Positions 48,301 to 53,795 are shown, counted from the first letter of the stretch. The stretch: 64,000 nt of DNA from Eretmocerus hayati (GCA_029851415.1 CM056743.1:30082405-30146404); one strand, 5' to 3'. Numbers and translations are program-made. The notes: generated by a model from the sequence alone, not told the origin.

Positions 48301-51300
48301 CAACTGGAGCCAAACTGATTTAATCCTCCCAAAAGGTGATTTTTGAGAGTTTACAGAAGTGTGTACCCAACTTGCCCCCATTAAGCCTTTTTCTTAATAA
48401 CTTTGGTTTATTTCAACGATTTTCAACGTACCGTAGCTCATTTTGAAGCTTGTTTAAGGTCCTTTAAAATGCACTAAATTACGTCCAATTTCGATCAATT
48501 GGAGCCGAACTGTCGCAATTCTTCCGAAATAAATGATGGAAATCGGCGATAAAGTGTTTTTATCGCCGCGCACGCACATTTGGAGCTTTTCGATGGTTTG
48601 AAACACTATTTCTGACCCATATTCACGTGATAAACACGTTCTGATTATTAAAAAAAGTCGTTCTGCACGCCCTTTCGAGATAAACATATTGGGGCATGTT
48701 AGGTACGCTCCGATGTTGGCATCCTTGTTTACAAATCGTCTCCGTGTTTTGCACATAAAACAGCTCCATATCCAAATTTTGCAATTTTGAAAAATGGATT
48801 TTTAAGGTCTTGAAACAAGGAATCAAATGCGCTAAGGTACGTCAAAATTGGTTGAACTTAAAGATTTTGGCGCCGATTTTACTGAACGCAATTCCCTCGG
48901 TGCTTTCTTAGCTAAGCAATCACGAAAAATGAAAAAATCACTTTAGATTCTTTGGAGAACGCAGGAATGATTCGGGGTCGACTTAAACTACTTACTTTCT
49001 CATATTTCAACATAACAAACGTAAAAAAAAATTGCCGGGAGGCCAAGCCCATCCCCGAGATCGGCATATGGGGGCAAGTTGGGTACAGAGGCAAGTTAGG
49101 TACACTTACCTTACATCATAGTCGCTACAGCTACAGGCGAATAACTCGAATTAGCTTTCACGAGACCTTCTCCTCTCCACCTAGCAATGGCAATGGCCTT
49201 TTTCACTCAGATTGAATAATCATGCAATATCATATCAGGCTCTGTATATTCACTATTGCAGCATTCGACAGCTGTCTCACTTTGACGTCATGCGGGGTTC
49301 ACCCAGCAAGGTCACTCGCAAATCGTCTGACTTGTAAACAATTTGTACAAGATGAGAACAGTTCTTGTGAATTTTTTTCCAATAGCAAATCACTTATCTC
49401 GATTTGCTCGAATTCGCAAAAGCTTGCCGAATAATGCAAAATGCCAATTCGAGGTTGAGGATACGTTTTTCCATTTGAAAAAAGTCGATATGACCTCCAA
49501 TCGAACTTGAAAATGTCATCCAAGGTCACTCATTATTGTTGTGATAATGAAGAACTTCCATCCCTAACATTTTCTGATAAAACGCCCACCCTTTTAGCTA
49601 CAGTGTGGTGGCTTGGTGGCTACCGTCCACCAGTACTGACCCTCCATTTTTCTCGCTGAGGTCAAGTCTGATCAAAAAATGTTTTAGACGAACGTAATTT
49701 TTCACATTCTTCCAGAATCCGAGATCGATAGTTTGTGTTTCCATTCAATAAATCGAGTTAATCTACAAATGACCTTGAAATTGACTTCCAAGGTCAAAAA
49801 CAAGATCTCTAGCGCCTTTTCGCTGTGATCGTGAAAAACCTCAATCGAAAAATCCTCGATAAAATGCTTACTCGTGGAACTACAGCGGTTGCCGGCAATC
49901 CTTACGGAGCTCTGTTTATTCCACCAAGGTCAAGTCGGATCAGAATGTTTCAGACATGAATTTCATAATTTTCCACGTTCCTTCAGAATCCAAGGTCAAA
50001 AGTAGGTAATCCAGTTTGAAAAATCTCGTTGACCCGTAAGTGACTTTGCGAATGACCTCCGAGCTCAAAAACAAGGTCACCACCAGATGCCCTCCCCCCC
50101 CCCCCCCGAAATCAGGGGACATGTGGTCTGAGGTAATTCGCGATTTGCAACCGTTTCTGGGAAAAAAGGGGGAGTTCTTCTATTTGAACACCCTGCACAT
50201 GCCACCGACTGATTTATTATATAGTCGACACGAAGTCCTTTCGGGGAACTGCGCATTGGAAAAATTTGAAAAACACAAGGTTCTGCCCCGGAAATATCCA
50301 TTGTTGCTATTGGATCTTGTGCAAGACATCCTACCTAGAGAACCAGTTTCGACACTGACTATGAATTTTTCGATTTGTTGTTGCTTTTGTATAACAATGA
50401 AAATCGCAAAGTTTGAGTTTTTCCTACTTCAAAATGCTTATACCTCAGAAATGATGGCTCTCAGGGGAAAATAATTCGCGCACGCTAAAAACAAATTGGC
50501 TCGGTTTAGCAAAATCTTTAGGTGACCTAACGTTTTGTTGATGCTGTGTTCGGACAATGTGAGTTGGTCTGCTATCCTGCTAAATCTAACCTTCGGACTT
50601 TTTAGTGAAAAACAAGCTCGTTTAGCAAAATTTGCCGCTGAGCTAGCAACTTGACGTCAATGGCCGAGCAAATGTTTTGAAAAGTTCAGAGCGCTATACT
50701 GTTTTAGCGAGGAATTTTTGTTAAAGTAATGAGAAAAATCGATACTTTGGCAAAATACACTTTAGCACATGTCTTCTGCTTAATCAATTATGCAATGAAG
50801 TGCCATGCCAACAAGAAAATCTGCACGAAAATCGAAGAGATTAGTGATAACAACAACTGCAATTACCGGATCGAGAGGTCTTTTGGACCTGAGAAAATGA
50901 TTTTCACAATTCGTTTCAACGATTTCGGTTTGAAACATTTTGCACCAGATTTCGGCTTGGAAACATACATTAGTAGCAACAGTAGGGTCTTGCGAGGAGG
51001 GTCCCGCGAAAGAATTTCATTAAATTATTTTCGCATGCAATGGTGGCGATTTCGCCTTGTCTGATTTCGATAAACTAGCTTCAAAATATCAAGCTGTGGC
51101 GGTCACAAAATGATTTATCTGGTGACCTTGAACTTTTAACCGGTAGCTTACATACAGGTAACATTTGTACCAATTTTTCTTTCAACATGAGCCGTCTTTA
51201 ACCATGGATCAATATTTGTCCAGGCTAGCTGGAGTATTATGACTTGTGGTCATTTCCTGATGCACTTTATTACCAGAATCTGATTCCAACAACTCCGATT

Positions 51301-53795
51301 AAAAAGAGCTAGGAAAAATGATAATGCACTCATTTTGATATTTCCGTTATGCAGTTCAAACTGCATAGTTGGAGTAATATAATCATGTAAATGCATGGTT
51401 ATTTATCTATATTTTCTTTTCACAGAGTATGAATCAAATATAGGACACGAATAATTCTGCTGGAGAGACAAATTGATCGAAACCATTCTTTCAAACCTAT
51501 TTCTCAGAGACCGTAGTTTATCTGTGATAACTCACCTGCGTAGATAAGTACCACTACAATCCCAGAACTGCAATATTTCTTTAGTTGAAGTACTTCGCTA
51601 ACATCGGTTACCGTGGCCAAGTCAGCGAAAATTTTATCATGCAATTTTTTCCTCTGCACACATTTTACAGATGTGATCCAAAATTCCAAACAGTGAAAGA
51701 AAATTTCAATCAATCGTGGGATAGCACAGGTAGAAATGACGAATAATGGAAGAATGTCCACAAAATAAAAAAAATCGCCTGTCGTATTATATCTAACTCA
51801 AATCGACCGTCTATACACTAAATTGAGGTCTGTTAGGGTTTACCATGTCAGAATTCGTTGCTAGATGCAGAAAACTGTTTCGTTGGAATTTAAAAGAGAA
51901 TCATGAATGTGACTCACCCTATTCCGTAACAGCCGGCTCAGGACATGTTTTGCTGTAGACGCTGAGAAGAAAAGGAAGCCCGCAAATCCGTTGATACTCC
52001 TCACAATATCCCCGTTAAGATTTAGTATAATCTCCAATGTCTAGTATGGAAGATATCATTATAGACAGGGAATTGAGGACACATATACTCGGGAACGAGG
52101 TGAACATAATAGTATAATATTAATGACGGTCAGCGCCTATTCAAGATCTCCCCTCTCACTCACACCCAATGGGGTTATCTCACAAGTGCAAGGGAGACGA
52201 CAGATCTCGAACGGTCACTGAGACCGTCACAGCCATTGCAGTTCACCTTGTTCCCGAATGTATGTGTAACGTCGTTCGAGGGATGAAAGACGGAAAGAAT
52301 AGCTGACAGATAAAAAGAAAAAAAAATATGTTCAAAAAAAAAAATATGCTCGAAAAGTCAAAATATACATTAAAGCGATACGGTCGCCGTGCAATCCGGG
52401 AATTATTCTTACTTACATGAAACTCAACATTCCGACAATACAAAATTAGACACGAGTTGTCCACTACTTATTATCATCTGAACTATGGTGGAAAACTTGC
52501 CATTCGTCACCGATCACAAGAGCATCGGAGATTAATGAGTATAACTTGCCCGCGGGTACTTCCTAGCCCTTACAACAGGCACATTTTTGTTCACAAAAAT
52601 CTCAGAATCTTTTCGAATTTGGGCTAAACGAAGAGTTATCCAGGCCGAGTTAGATGATCATGAAGCCTGGATAGGTCGTCGTTTAGCCCAAATTGGATAA
52701 GATTTCGAGATTTTCGTGAACAAAGTTCATGGTGCACGGCGGCCGCACCGCCTTAAGACTTCGATGAAATGAGTGCTGAATTGAGCCCGTTTTGCGTTGA
52801 TTGCTGGACTGTCACGCAGAAGAGGGTAGAGTTACAGCGAATCTATCACCACTGTCGCCCAGTTGAACTAGCTGAGTGTATTGCTATCCTCAACCGGAAT
52901 GCGAGTGCTATCGTACGATGGGCCGCTGATAATGGTCTGAAGTTGAACTCGAAAAAAACCACCGTCATCATTCTTGGAAGTAAACCTAAACTGAAGTTCA
53001 TCGAAATTGATGATCTTCCTAAGATTGTTTTGAATTTCACAATATTTTGAATATTGTATATTCCTATTATCTCCATTAGTTTTGTATTATGATATTGCAC
53101 TGCGCGCGCTACAAATCTCGCCACAAATGCCTAATTCAACTTCTGTCATTTGCCGTACCTGCAGATATCAACATACTTTTCTGTACTTCTCTTGTACCAA
53201 TAATCGCTTCAAATAATATGTATCTACTTTTACTAATCCCGAAGAGTCTCTTGAGGTTTTACCTCCAGACTCCGATAAAATTCATTTCAATCAATCAATC
53301 AATACCATGCCGCAAAGGCTGAATGAAGAATCTCTGAACTTGTCGCATCTTTTTCTGAGCTTGATCAAAAGTTTGCCGAAGTTCAGGGGAGGTTTGATAC
53401 AATTCAGAAAAAGTTTTCGTGAGGCTTTCTCATTCTTAATGTATCTAAGAACTTATTTAAAAATCAAAGTAGGAAAATCCCGTGATAACAAAATAATTTC
53501 GACGCGGGAATGTGCTTTCTATTATGGCAATTCTATACTCGCAATAATGCGAGTAGATTTTCAGCTTTACTGTTATCGAGGTGCTCGGGTGAGCTACTTT
53601 GTTCGATGGAATGAGGAGCGATCTTGGACAGGATCAATCACTCGTTTCTAGGTTATGTTATCTTACCGCAGATATGGCACCCCCTAAGGCTATGAGAAAG
53701 ATAATCCAAAACATTATCGTTTCATTATGATATGGTGAAATTCCTTTTACGCGTTCTATGATGAGAAGTATCTTCCATGGCAGCCTCGTAGACAT
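18295..53795 (-). CDS. insect odorant receptor, 9 exons over 35.5 kb
   Basis: Seven-transmembrane ligand-binding odorant receptor of olfactory neuron membranes; such receptors work as channels with a co-receptor (family knowledge). Exons on the minus strand: 53795-53667, 52040-51918, 51653-51536, 45637-45370, 26160-26035, 25161-25071, 20006-19867, 18555-18423, 18345-18295. Every intron is GT..AG and all phases agree (0,0,1,2,2,0,2,0), giving 1,179 bases, 392 residues, the usual family length. The C-terminal half carries the family hallmarks: GQRLIDANEDI (about 318-328), CYGTKWYFAS (332-341), RRLLLVMLRSQ (346-356), LTGG, and a final LMKSGFSYYTLLSSFV. The start is the first ATG after an in-frame TGA. 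Introns are 1626, 264, 5898, 19209, 873, 5064, 1311 and 77 bases, mostly repeats. No duplicate exons exist in the window, so one gene is preferred over a mosaic of copies, but the 19-kb join (exons 4-5) lacks transcript proof. Confidence 0.85.
18423..18555 (-). CDS. odorant receptor exon 8
   Basis: 133 bases between an AACAG acceptor and a CAG/GTTAGT donor. The first base completes the Cys codon begun in exon 7. It encodes 44 residues with YGTKWYFAS, RRLLLVMLRSQ and LTGGNLIILNMESFSQ, the most conserved block of the family and the start of the last membrane segment. Confidence 0.92.
18820..19192. mobile_element. TTAA-flanked MITE, copy 1 (receptor intron 7)
   Basis: A 373-bp element begins GGCGATGCGATCGC, ends CATCGCC and is bracketed by TTAA (18816-18819 and 19193-19196). 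Internally, paired blocks around TTAGCCCAAATC and TTTCTCCGATTC give a foldback structure. A related copy is at 52374-52752. TTAA borders are typical of piggyBac and some Kolobok elements; no transposase is available to decide. Confidence 0.72.
19397..19790. mobile_element. TA-flanked foldback MITE (receptor intron 7)
   Basis: A 394-bp element begins AGGTTTATTCGATTATG and ends CATAATCGAATAAACCT, with TA on each side. Both arms repeat CTGACC..GTCAG blocks and CGAACGCGCGTT. Arms are about 100 bp and the loop about 180 bp. Confidence 0.72.
19867..20006 (-). CDS. odorant receptor exon 7
   Basis: 140 bases from the acceptor TTTGCAG to the donor TG/GTAAGT. It encodes VILSHQEG, then a hydrophobic stretch (LLHFFCIFL) and PGQRLIDANEDISRD. 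The final TG joins the T of exon 8 to give Cys. The HFF..L.GQ.L.D pattern is diagnostic for the receptor's sixth membrane segment and following loop. Confidence 0.92.
20010..20640. other. receptor intron 6, 3' part; unassigned open frame
   Basis: A 139-codon frame on the plus strand (20132-20551) is antisense to the receptor. It has no motif, signal or family resemblance that I recognise and is not called as a gene. A run of nine A lies at about 20570. Confidence 0.3.
20646..21232. mobile_element. foldback MITE with 132-bp inverted arms (intron 6)
   Basis: The left arm 20646-20777 begins CAAATTATGAAGATATAATT; the right arm 21102-21232 is its close inverted copy. The 324-bp centre is unique. 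No clear target duplication was found beside the ends. Confidence 0.78.
21240..22270. other. receptor intron 6, no further feature
   Basis: Contains an almost pure C tract at about 21601-21620 and no supported coding region. Confidence 0.4.
22277..24862. mobile_element. 2.6-kb element with 154-bp terminal inverted repeats (intron 6)
   Basis: 22277-22430 and 24709-24862 are near-identical inverted arms of equal length: TAAAGAATGGTGTTTTAAAA at the outside and CTCCTGGGAAAGCGG at the inside. Between them lies a second complete element (23403-24630) plus about 1 kb of sequence without a recognisable transposase. The 97-codon frame over the left arm mirrors one in the right arm and reflects the repeat. 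Confidence 0.72.
23403..24630. mobile_element. nested element with GGGGCAAAATTGG ends
   Basis: It starts GGGAGAGTGGGGCAAAATTG, ends with the complement (CAATTTTGCCCCACTCTCCCC) and is flanked by TA. Further copies of the GGGGGCAAATTCGGAC and GTCCGAATTCGCCCC blocks lie inside each end. The internal 1.2 kb shows no intact transposase. The end style resembles the AGGTAAGTGTACCC family but the termini differ. Confidence 0.7.
25071..25161 (-). CDS. odorant receptor exon 6
   Basis: 91 bases between a TTTCAG acceptor and an ACG/GTGAGT donor. The first G completes a Trp codon with the TG of exon 5; 30 codons follow, encoding MIRVLEETYTLTWF then ITLILNTIGVGAISFT. The LEE..T..WF..L pattern is the classic entry into the fifth membrane segment of insect odorant receptors. 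The exon ends in phase 0, matching exon 7. Confidence 0.9.
25310..25730. mobile_element. partial copy of the 8875-9655 family (intron 5 side)
   Basis: It follows 9110-9540 in the same order: CATGAGATTATA.GGGTTT, GATATCT.., GCTCATTTTGT, ATTATGGGCGT, TTTTTGTTTGGCATAACTTT and AAAAAAG. Neither end is preserved. It lies inside the 873-bp intron between exons 5 and 6, and accounts for about half of it. Confidence 0.6.
26035..26160 (-). CDS. odorant receptor exon 5
   Basis: 126 bases from the acceptor TATTCAACAG to the donor TG/GTGAGG. The first T completes the Ser codon begun by AG in exon 4. It encodes IRVKKAVEMD..., then ARAVKMMNSAVDVHNEAL. The A..H..AL segment leading directly into LEE of exon 6 is typical of this loop in the family. 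The intron upstream is the 19.2-kb repeat-filled one. Confidence 0.85.
26757..28250. mobile_element. DNA element with CACAGCCCCACA ends and 6-bp TSD
   Basis: The 1,494-bp element starts CACAGCCCCACA and ends with its complement; the inverted ends stay similar for about 45 bases. Perfect TAATAA duplications flank it (26751-26756 and 28251-28256). Subterminal repeats of roughly 140-170 bp, containing CTCAAAAATTCATGATT and GATGAAACCATACG, occur in tandem at both ends and point toward each other. The core holds the broken protein gene at 27061-27615. A 6-bp duplication with CAC-type ends does not fit the best-known superfamilies neatly, so the class is left open. Confidence 0.8.
27061..27615 (-). 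pseudogene. relic of invertebrate transposon-type protein (EQGERFHQD family)
   Basis: Reading on the minus strand from about 27615, one frame gives KKFVKALDKDGE, a stop (TGA), then YKYLERTFPKLSEA and FDGPQVRTMLRD; near 27400-27425 the match shifts to another frame, which runs FKALGCNMRLKLHF, EQGERFHQD, METRYQGRWDV and ends at 27061. I recognise this order of motifs from a widespread uncharacterised protein found in many copies in arthropod and cnidarian genomes; its function is unknown to me. One stop and one frameshift make this copy dead. Its position inside an element with inverted ends and target duplications suggests the protein belongs to that kind of element. Confidence 0.7.
28257..29365. 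repeat. two small 20-bp minisatellites and spacer
   Basis: Units of 20 bases on the pattern CACGTGACCCCTAATTACGT occur about three times at 28541-28600 and about four to five times at 29186-29272, both in the plus orientation. Several units contain CACGTG. The 600 bp between has no supported gene. Confidence 0.65.
29370..29490 (+). repeat. dispersed repeat A, fragment
   Basis: It shares GTTTCGGGGT, CATTCTCCAACAAG and AATC..TAGAGGG with the longer copies at 32995-33345 and 44880-45245. Only the middle of the family is preserved. Confidence 0.5.
30105..30500 (-). mobile_element. 3' end relic of an R1-clade LINE
   Basis: On the minus strand it carries CCTGAAGTAATGCTCACG followed by CGGTGCCGGGG, matching the start of the 3' region of the young LINE at 54132-56860 (CCTGAAGTAATGCTAACG, CGGTTCCGGGG). 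Upstream, GCGCGAGACGCC also matches, and a purine-rich run (about 30400-30500) fits the charged C-terminal coding end. A short A7 at 30111-30105 may be the old tail. The remainder of the 3' region has diverged. Confidence 0.5.
30500..31325. repeat. CT/GA-rich low complexity with a hairpin
   Basis: 30608-30660 and 30699-30757 are inverted arms rich in TCTCTC/GAGAGA with GCGCGA and GCGCAGT cores; they form a GC-rich hairpin with a loop of about 38 bp. CT-rich runs surround it. No gene is seen. Confidence 0.6.
31330..31500 (-). repeat. dispersed repeat A, fragment
   Basis: The reverse complement shares the block running from the acceptor-like GGTGCGT through GGTTTTTC, ATGTTTTAGGGTG and TTTTCCAATGAGAATC with the copies at 32995-33345 and 44880-45245. 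In translation the resemblance to the 44880 copy is also visible, but this does not imply a gene. Confidence 0.5.
31505..32985. other. no recognised gene; GC-richer patch
   Basis: 31800-32150 is clearly richer in GC than its surroundings and has short open frames, none longer than about 100 codons and none recognisable. It could be an old coding fragment of a mobile element. Nothing is seen in the rest. Confidence 0.35.
32995..33345 (+). repeat. dispersed repeat A, longest plus-strand copy
   Basis: It begins AAGTCACGGTGAGTCATTTA, passes GGGGTATGTTTTGGGGTCAT, TCGATTTTTCGATTTTTTAG and ACTATAGTGCAGGAAA, and matches the inverted copy at 44880-45245 along its whole length. The two lie on opposite sides of the palindrome and of the satellite blocks. 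Confidence 0.7.
33463..33560 (+). repeat. short AAGATTATT tandem repeat
   Basis: Units of 10-13 bases such as AAGATTATTTC, AAGATTATTCT and AAGATTATCAT are repeated about eight times, merging into AAGGTTTTT units. Confidence 0.6.
33695..35870 (+). repeat. higher-order satellite, 152/129-bp units
   Basis: Successive ACCGAGCAAT landmarks lie at 34131, 34283, 34412, 34564, 34716, 34845, 34997, 35149, 35278, 35430, 35559 and 35711, spaced 152 or 129 bp. The pattern 152-129-152 recurs as a 433-bp higher-order unit. The 152-bp unit contains a palindrome (GCTAGCTTCAACCTGAAGCT); the 129-bp unit has lost 23 bp there. The left end carries an AAACGCAAACAA segment shared with the far end of the inverted block at 43215-43925. 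A small MITE interrupts it at 33940-34090. Confidence 0.9.
33940..34090. mobile_element. MITE inserted in satellite, 5-bp TSD CTAAG
   Basis: A 151-bp hairpin begins GCTGGAATTCATAGTC, ends GACTATGAATCCGAGC and is flanked by CTAAG on both sides (33935-33939 and 34091-34095). Other satellite units have a single uninterrupted CTAAG at this point, so the borders are certain. Arms of about 55 bp carry TCGGCGGAT and CGCTGCGAT. Confidence 0.8.
35875..36177. other. spacer between satellite and palindrome
   Basis: About 300 bp without a recognised repeat or gene. A 109-codon plus-strand frame starts here and runs slightly into the palindrome; it has no recognised motif. Confidence 0.4.
36178..40190. 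repeat. near-perfect palindrome, 1,837-bp arms, 8-bp spacer
   Basis: Left arm 36178-38345 and right arm 38354-40190 are reverse complements about the spacer TCCCATGG (38346-38353). Once the 328-bp MITE and its extra TTA are removed from the left arm, both arms are exactly 1,837 bp. Only a few substitutions were noticed, for example CCACCG/TCACCG-type changes near 36560 and two bases near 36236. Open frames of 106, 95, 84, 81, 67 and 66 codons appear twice, once in each arm; none is recognised, and they are not called as genes. A segment of the arm (about 39210-39560) is related to 61600-62170. Confidence 0.92.
37889..38216. mobile_element. TTA-flanked MITE in left palindrome arm
   Basis: A 328-bp foldback begins CCAGGAGAGGTCATCACATC and ends GATGTGATGACCTCTCCTGG, flanked by TTA (37886-37888 and 38217-38219). 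The right palindrome arm has the empty site, with a single TTA equivalent (38480-38482 on the plus strand as TAA), proving borders and duplication. A 3-bp TTA duplication fits PIF/Harbinger-type elements. The centre (AGCATTGCCCATATAGG..., AATGCTAATGTC) resembles the element at 63308-63635, also 328 bp. Confidence 0.88.
40200..41667 (+). mobile_element. 5'-truncated Penelope-like element with inverted terminal repeats
   Basis: A coding remnant of a Penelope reverse transcriptase and GIY-YIG endonuclease lies between inverted repeats (about 40200-40382 and 41489-41667). Penelope-like elements are known for terminal repeats in direct or inverted order. Both repeats contain a hammerhead-ribozyme-like core: on the plus strand of the right repeat CTGATGA, a hairpin GTCCAC/GTGGAC, then GAAAC (about 41539-41572); the left repeat has it in reverse. 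The element begins about ten bases beyond the palindrome's right end. Confidence 0.85.
40384..41248 (+). pseudogene. Penelope RT C-terminus plus GIY-YIG endonuclease, frameshifted
   Basis: The frame is open from the inner edge of the left repeat and reads FIHEIENNNTINFLDIS and NWYQKPTSSGRILNF, the end of the Penelope reverse transcriptase. It continues to the endonuclease: GVVYKFQCKDC, TYVGETKRQLGTRINHH. Near 41119-41125, a run of seven A, the frame shifts: one frame stops at 41139 and the natural C-terminus (LISEMIHIKF, YNPLW) continues in the other to 41248. The palm and fingers of the polymerase are missing, so this is a dead 5'-truncated copy. Confidence 0.85.
41668..43214. other. AT-rich spacer, one unassigned minus-strand frame
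   Basis: A minus-strand frame at 41715-41978 (87 codons) reads as plausible protein (GVQTHDAVGITASYLTSG) but I recognise no family and see no flanking splice sites that would attach it to the receptor. The rest is strongly AT-rich with nothing else supported. Confidence 0.3.
43215..43925 (-). repeat. inverted block of the 152-bp satellite
   Basis: About four units of the same satellite as 33695-35870 in the opposite orientation (TTGGGCTAGCTTCAGGTTGA, TTGCTCGGTCGGTATTCAC). The outer end near 43800-43920 carries the same non-repeated border segment (AAATTCATTGCTGCAAACCC and GCAAACAA in reverse) as the left end of the plus-strand block. Units here are more irregular than in the larger block. 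Confidence 0.85.
43940..44436 (+). pseudogene. relic of an invertebrate transposon-type protein
   Basis: The frame open to 44436 contains RQIFHGGEECNGND, then SVLPKVHAVMYHIGEFC, GLGKYSEQAFESVHHD and a short charged C-terminus ending LFRAICESNGLHV before a natural stop. I know this motif series from repetitive, uncharacterised proteins of many invertebrates; the function is not known to me. Upstream, MVQELQEIAR and EIELSQAV lie in other frames, so at least two indels have broken it near 43970-43990. It abuts the end of the inverted satellite block. Confidence 0.6.
44880..45245 (-). repeat. dispersed repeat A, inverted copy
   Basis: Reverse complement of 32995-33345 over its length, with moderate divergence: TTTCCTGCACTATAGTCG, TCGAAAAATCGACTTCAATT and CCCGAAACATACCCCA. 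It lies 125 bases beyond the donor end of receptor exon 4, inside intron 4. Confidence 0.7.
45370..45637 (-). CDS. odorant receptor exon 4
   Basis: 268 bases from the acceptor CACTTTTCAG to the donor CAG/GTATGT. The TA at its start completes a Val codon with the G of exon 3; the AG at its end needs the T of exon 5. It encodes LGSSLVATFGLIM (third membrane segment), the loop with RTFLIIPFLHPWNCE, and YVEYLNATVIMVVTGL...DCVYIMQVHHACALLRIV (fourth segment). The P..PWN..K...Y...Y and H..ALLR patterns are those of insect odorant receptors. Confidence 0.9.
45640..46800. other. receptor intron 3, no gene seen
   Basis: No supported coding region; an almost pure C tract lies at about 46635-46648. Confidence 0.45.
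46808..47190 (-). repeat. single inverted unit of the GACCTCCAAGGTCA repeat
   Basis: In reverse complement it shares CTTTCAGAATCCAAGGT, AAATGACCTT and GACCTCCAAGGTCAAAA with the tandem units at 49480-50090. Confidence 0.55.
47351..47770. mobile_element. partial copy of the AGGTAAGTGTACCC family
   Basis: It begins CTAAGGTCAGTGTACCCAAC and follows the same order as 11857-12370, including CGGAGATGATTTG, CGACATCGGAGTGTAC and AACATGCTC. The far end is missing. It lies 0.4 kb from the complete copy. Confidence 0.6.
48157..49111. mobile_element. complete TA-flanked AGGTAAGTGTACCC element
   Basis: 955 bp starting AGGTAAGTGTACCCAACTTG and ending GTACACTTACCT, with TA at 48155-48156 and 49112-49113. 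Subterminal blocks TTGCCCCCATTAAG and TATGGGGGCAAGTTGGGT recur near both ends. No intact transposase. It lies in receptor intron 3. Confidence 0.78.
49480..50090 (+). repeat. two tandem units of about 265 bp
   Basis: Blocks at 49674-49775 and 49937-50047 match in order: GATCA.AATGTTT, TTTTCCACGTTCCTTCAGAATCC-like text, then TGACCTTG/TGACTTTG and CCAAGGTCAAAAACAAG. The array ends at a C tract (about 50094-50107). Confidence 0.55.
50110..51530. repeat. receptor intron 3, relic of the 372-689 repeat family
   Basis: 50280-51065 shares ordered blocks with the first 660 bases of the window (TTGCTATTGGA, TTTTGCACCAGA, GGGTCTTG..GAGGGTCCCG, GCGATTTCGCCT). The two open frames here (144 and 111 codons) match nothing I recognise. 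Confidence 0.45.
51536..51653 (-). CDS. odorant receptor exon 3
   Basis: 118 bases from the acceptor TGTGTGCAG to the donor GCAG/GTGAGT. It encodes RKKLHDKIFADLATVTD..EVLQLKKYCSSGIVVVLIYA. A basic stretch, then a D...D..E...L.KY pattern leading into a membrane segment, is the usual second-loop organisation. An earlier acceptor near 51780 would be open too, but it does not match the phase of exon 2. Confidence 0.87.
51918..52040 (-). CDS. odorant receptor exon 2
   Basis: 123 bases, 41 codons, phase 0 at both ends, between ATCTTCCATACTAG and AGG/GTGAGT. It encodes TLEIILNLNGDIVRSINGF, the hydrophobic AGFLFFSAS and KHVLSRLLRNR, which runs directly into the basic start of exon 3. The 264-base intron to exon 3 is the only other short one besides the last. 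Confidence 0.85.
52086..52260. mobile_element. TA-flanked hairpin MITE, copy 3 (intron 1)
   Basis: It begins TACTCGGGAACGAGG, ends CCTTGTTCCCGAATG and is flanked by TA. Related to copies 1 and 2 but with an altered left arm (a TAATAGTATAATATTAATG block replaces conserved bases). It sits 45 bases beyond exon 2. Confidence 0.72.
52374..52752. mobile_element. TTAA-flanked MITE, copy 2 (intron 1)
   Basis: TTAA at 52370-52373 and 52753-52756 bracket an element with ends AGCGATACGGTCGCCGTGCA and CGGCCGCACCGCC. Internal TTTGGGCTAAACGA and GTTTAGCCCAAATT blocks pair, as in copy 1 at 18820-19192. Confidence 0.72.
52836..53306 (+). mobile_element. LINE reverse transcriptase fragment with TCAA-repeat tail
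   Basis: The frame reads HHCRPVELAECIAILN, AIVRWAADNGLKLNSKKT and VIILGSKPKLK, the segment after the catalytic YADD of Jockey/CR1-like LINEs. The catalytic motif itself is absent. About 270 bases on, the copy ends in ATCAATCAATCAAT, a short tandem tail of the kind some LINEs leave. It is antisense to the receptor in intron 1. Confidence 0.65.
53310..53666. other. receptor intron 1, remainder
   Basis: A plus-strand frame of 114 codons (53307-53651) has no recognised motif. The intron's GTAAGA donor is at its right edge. Confidence 0.4.
53667..53795 (-). CDS. odorant receptor exon 1 (start)
   Basis: ATG at 53795 is the first after an in-frame TGA two codons upstream. The 43 codons read MSTRLPWKILLIIERVKGIS, PYHNETIMFWIIFLIALGG and AISA, ending GCG/GTAAGA in phase 0. 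A short N-terminus of about 25 residues before the first membrane segment suits the family, whose N-terminus is cytoplasmic. An additional upstream non-coding exon cannot be excluded. Confidence 0.82.

Noticed and set aside
51654..51780. Longer version of receptor exon 3 starting at an upstream acceptor (about 51779)
   Set aside because: The stretch is open and reads as a hydrophobic peptide, but its phase does not match exon 2, whereas the acceptor before 51653 matches exactly and gives the family-like basic loop.
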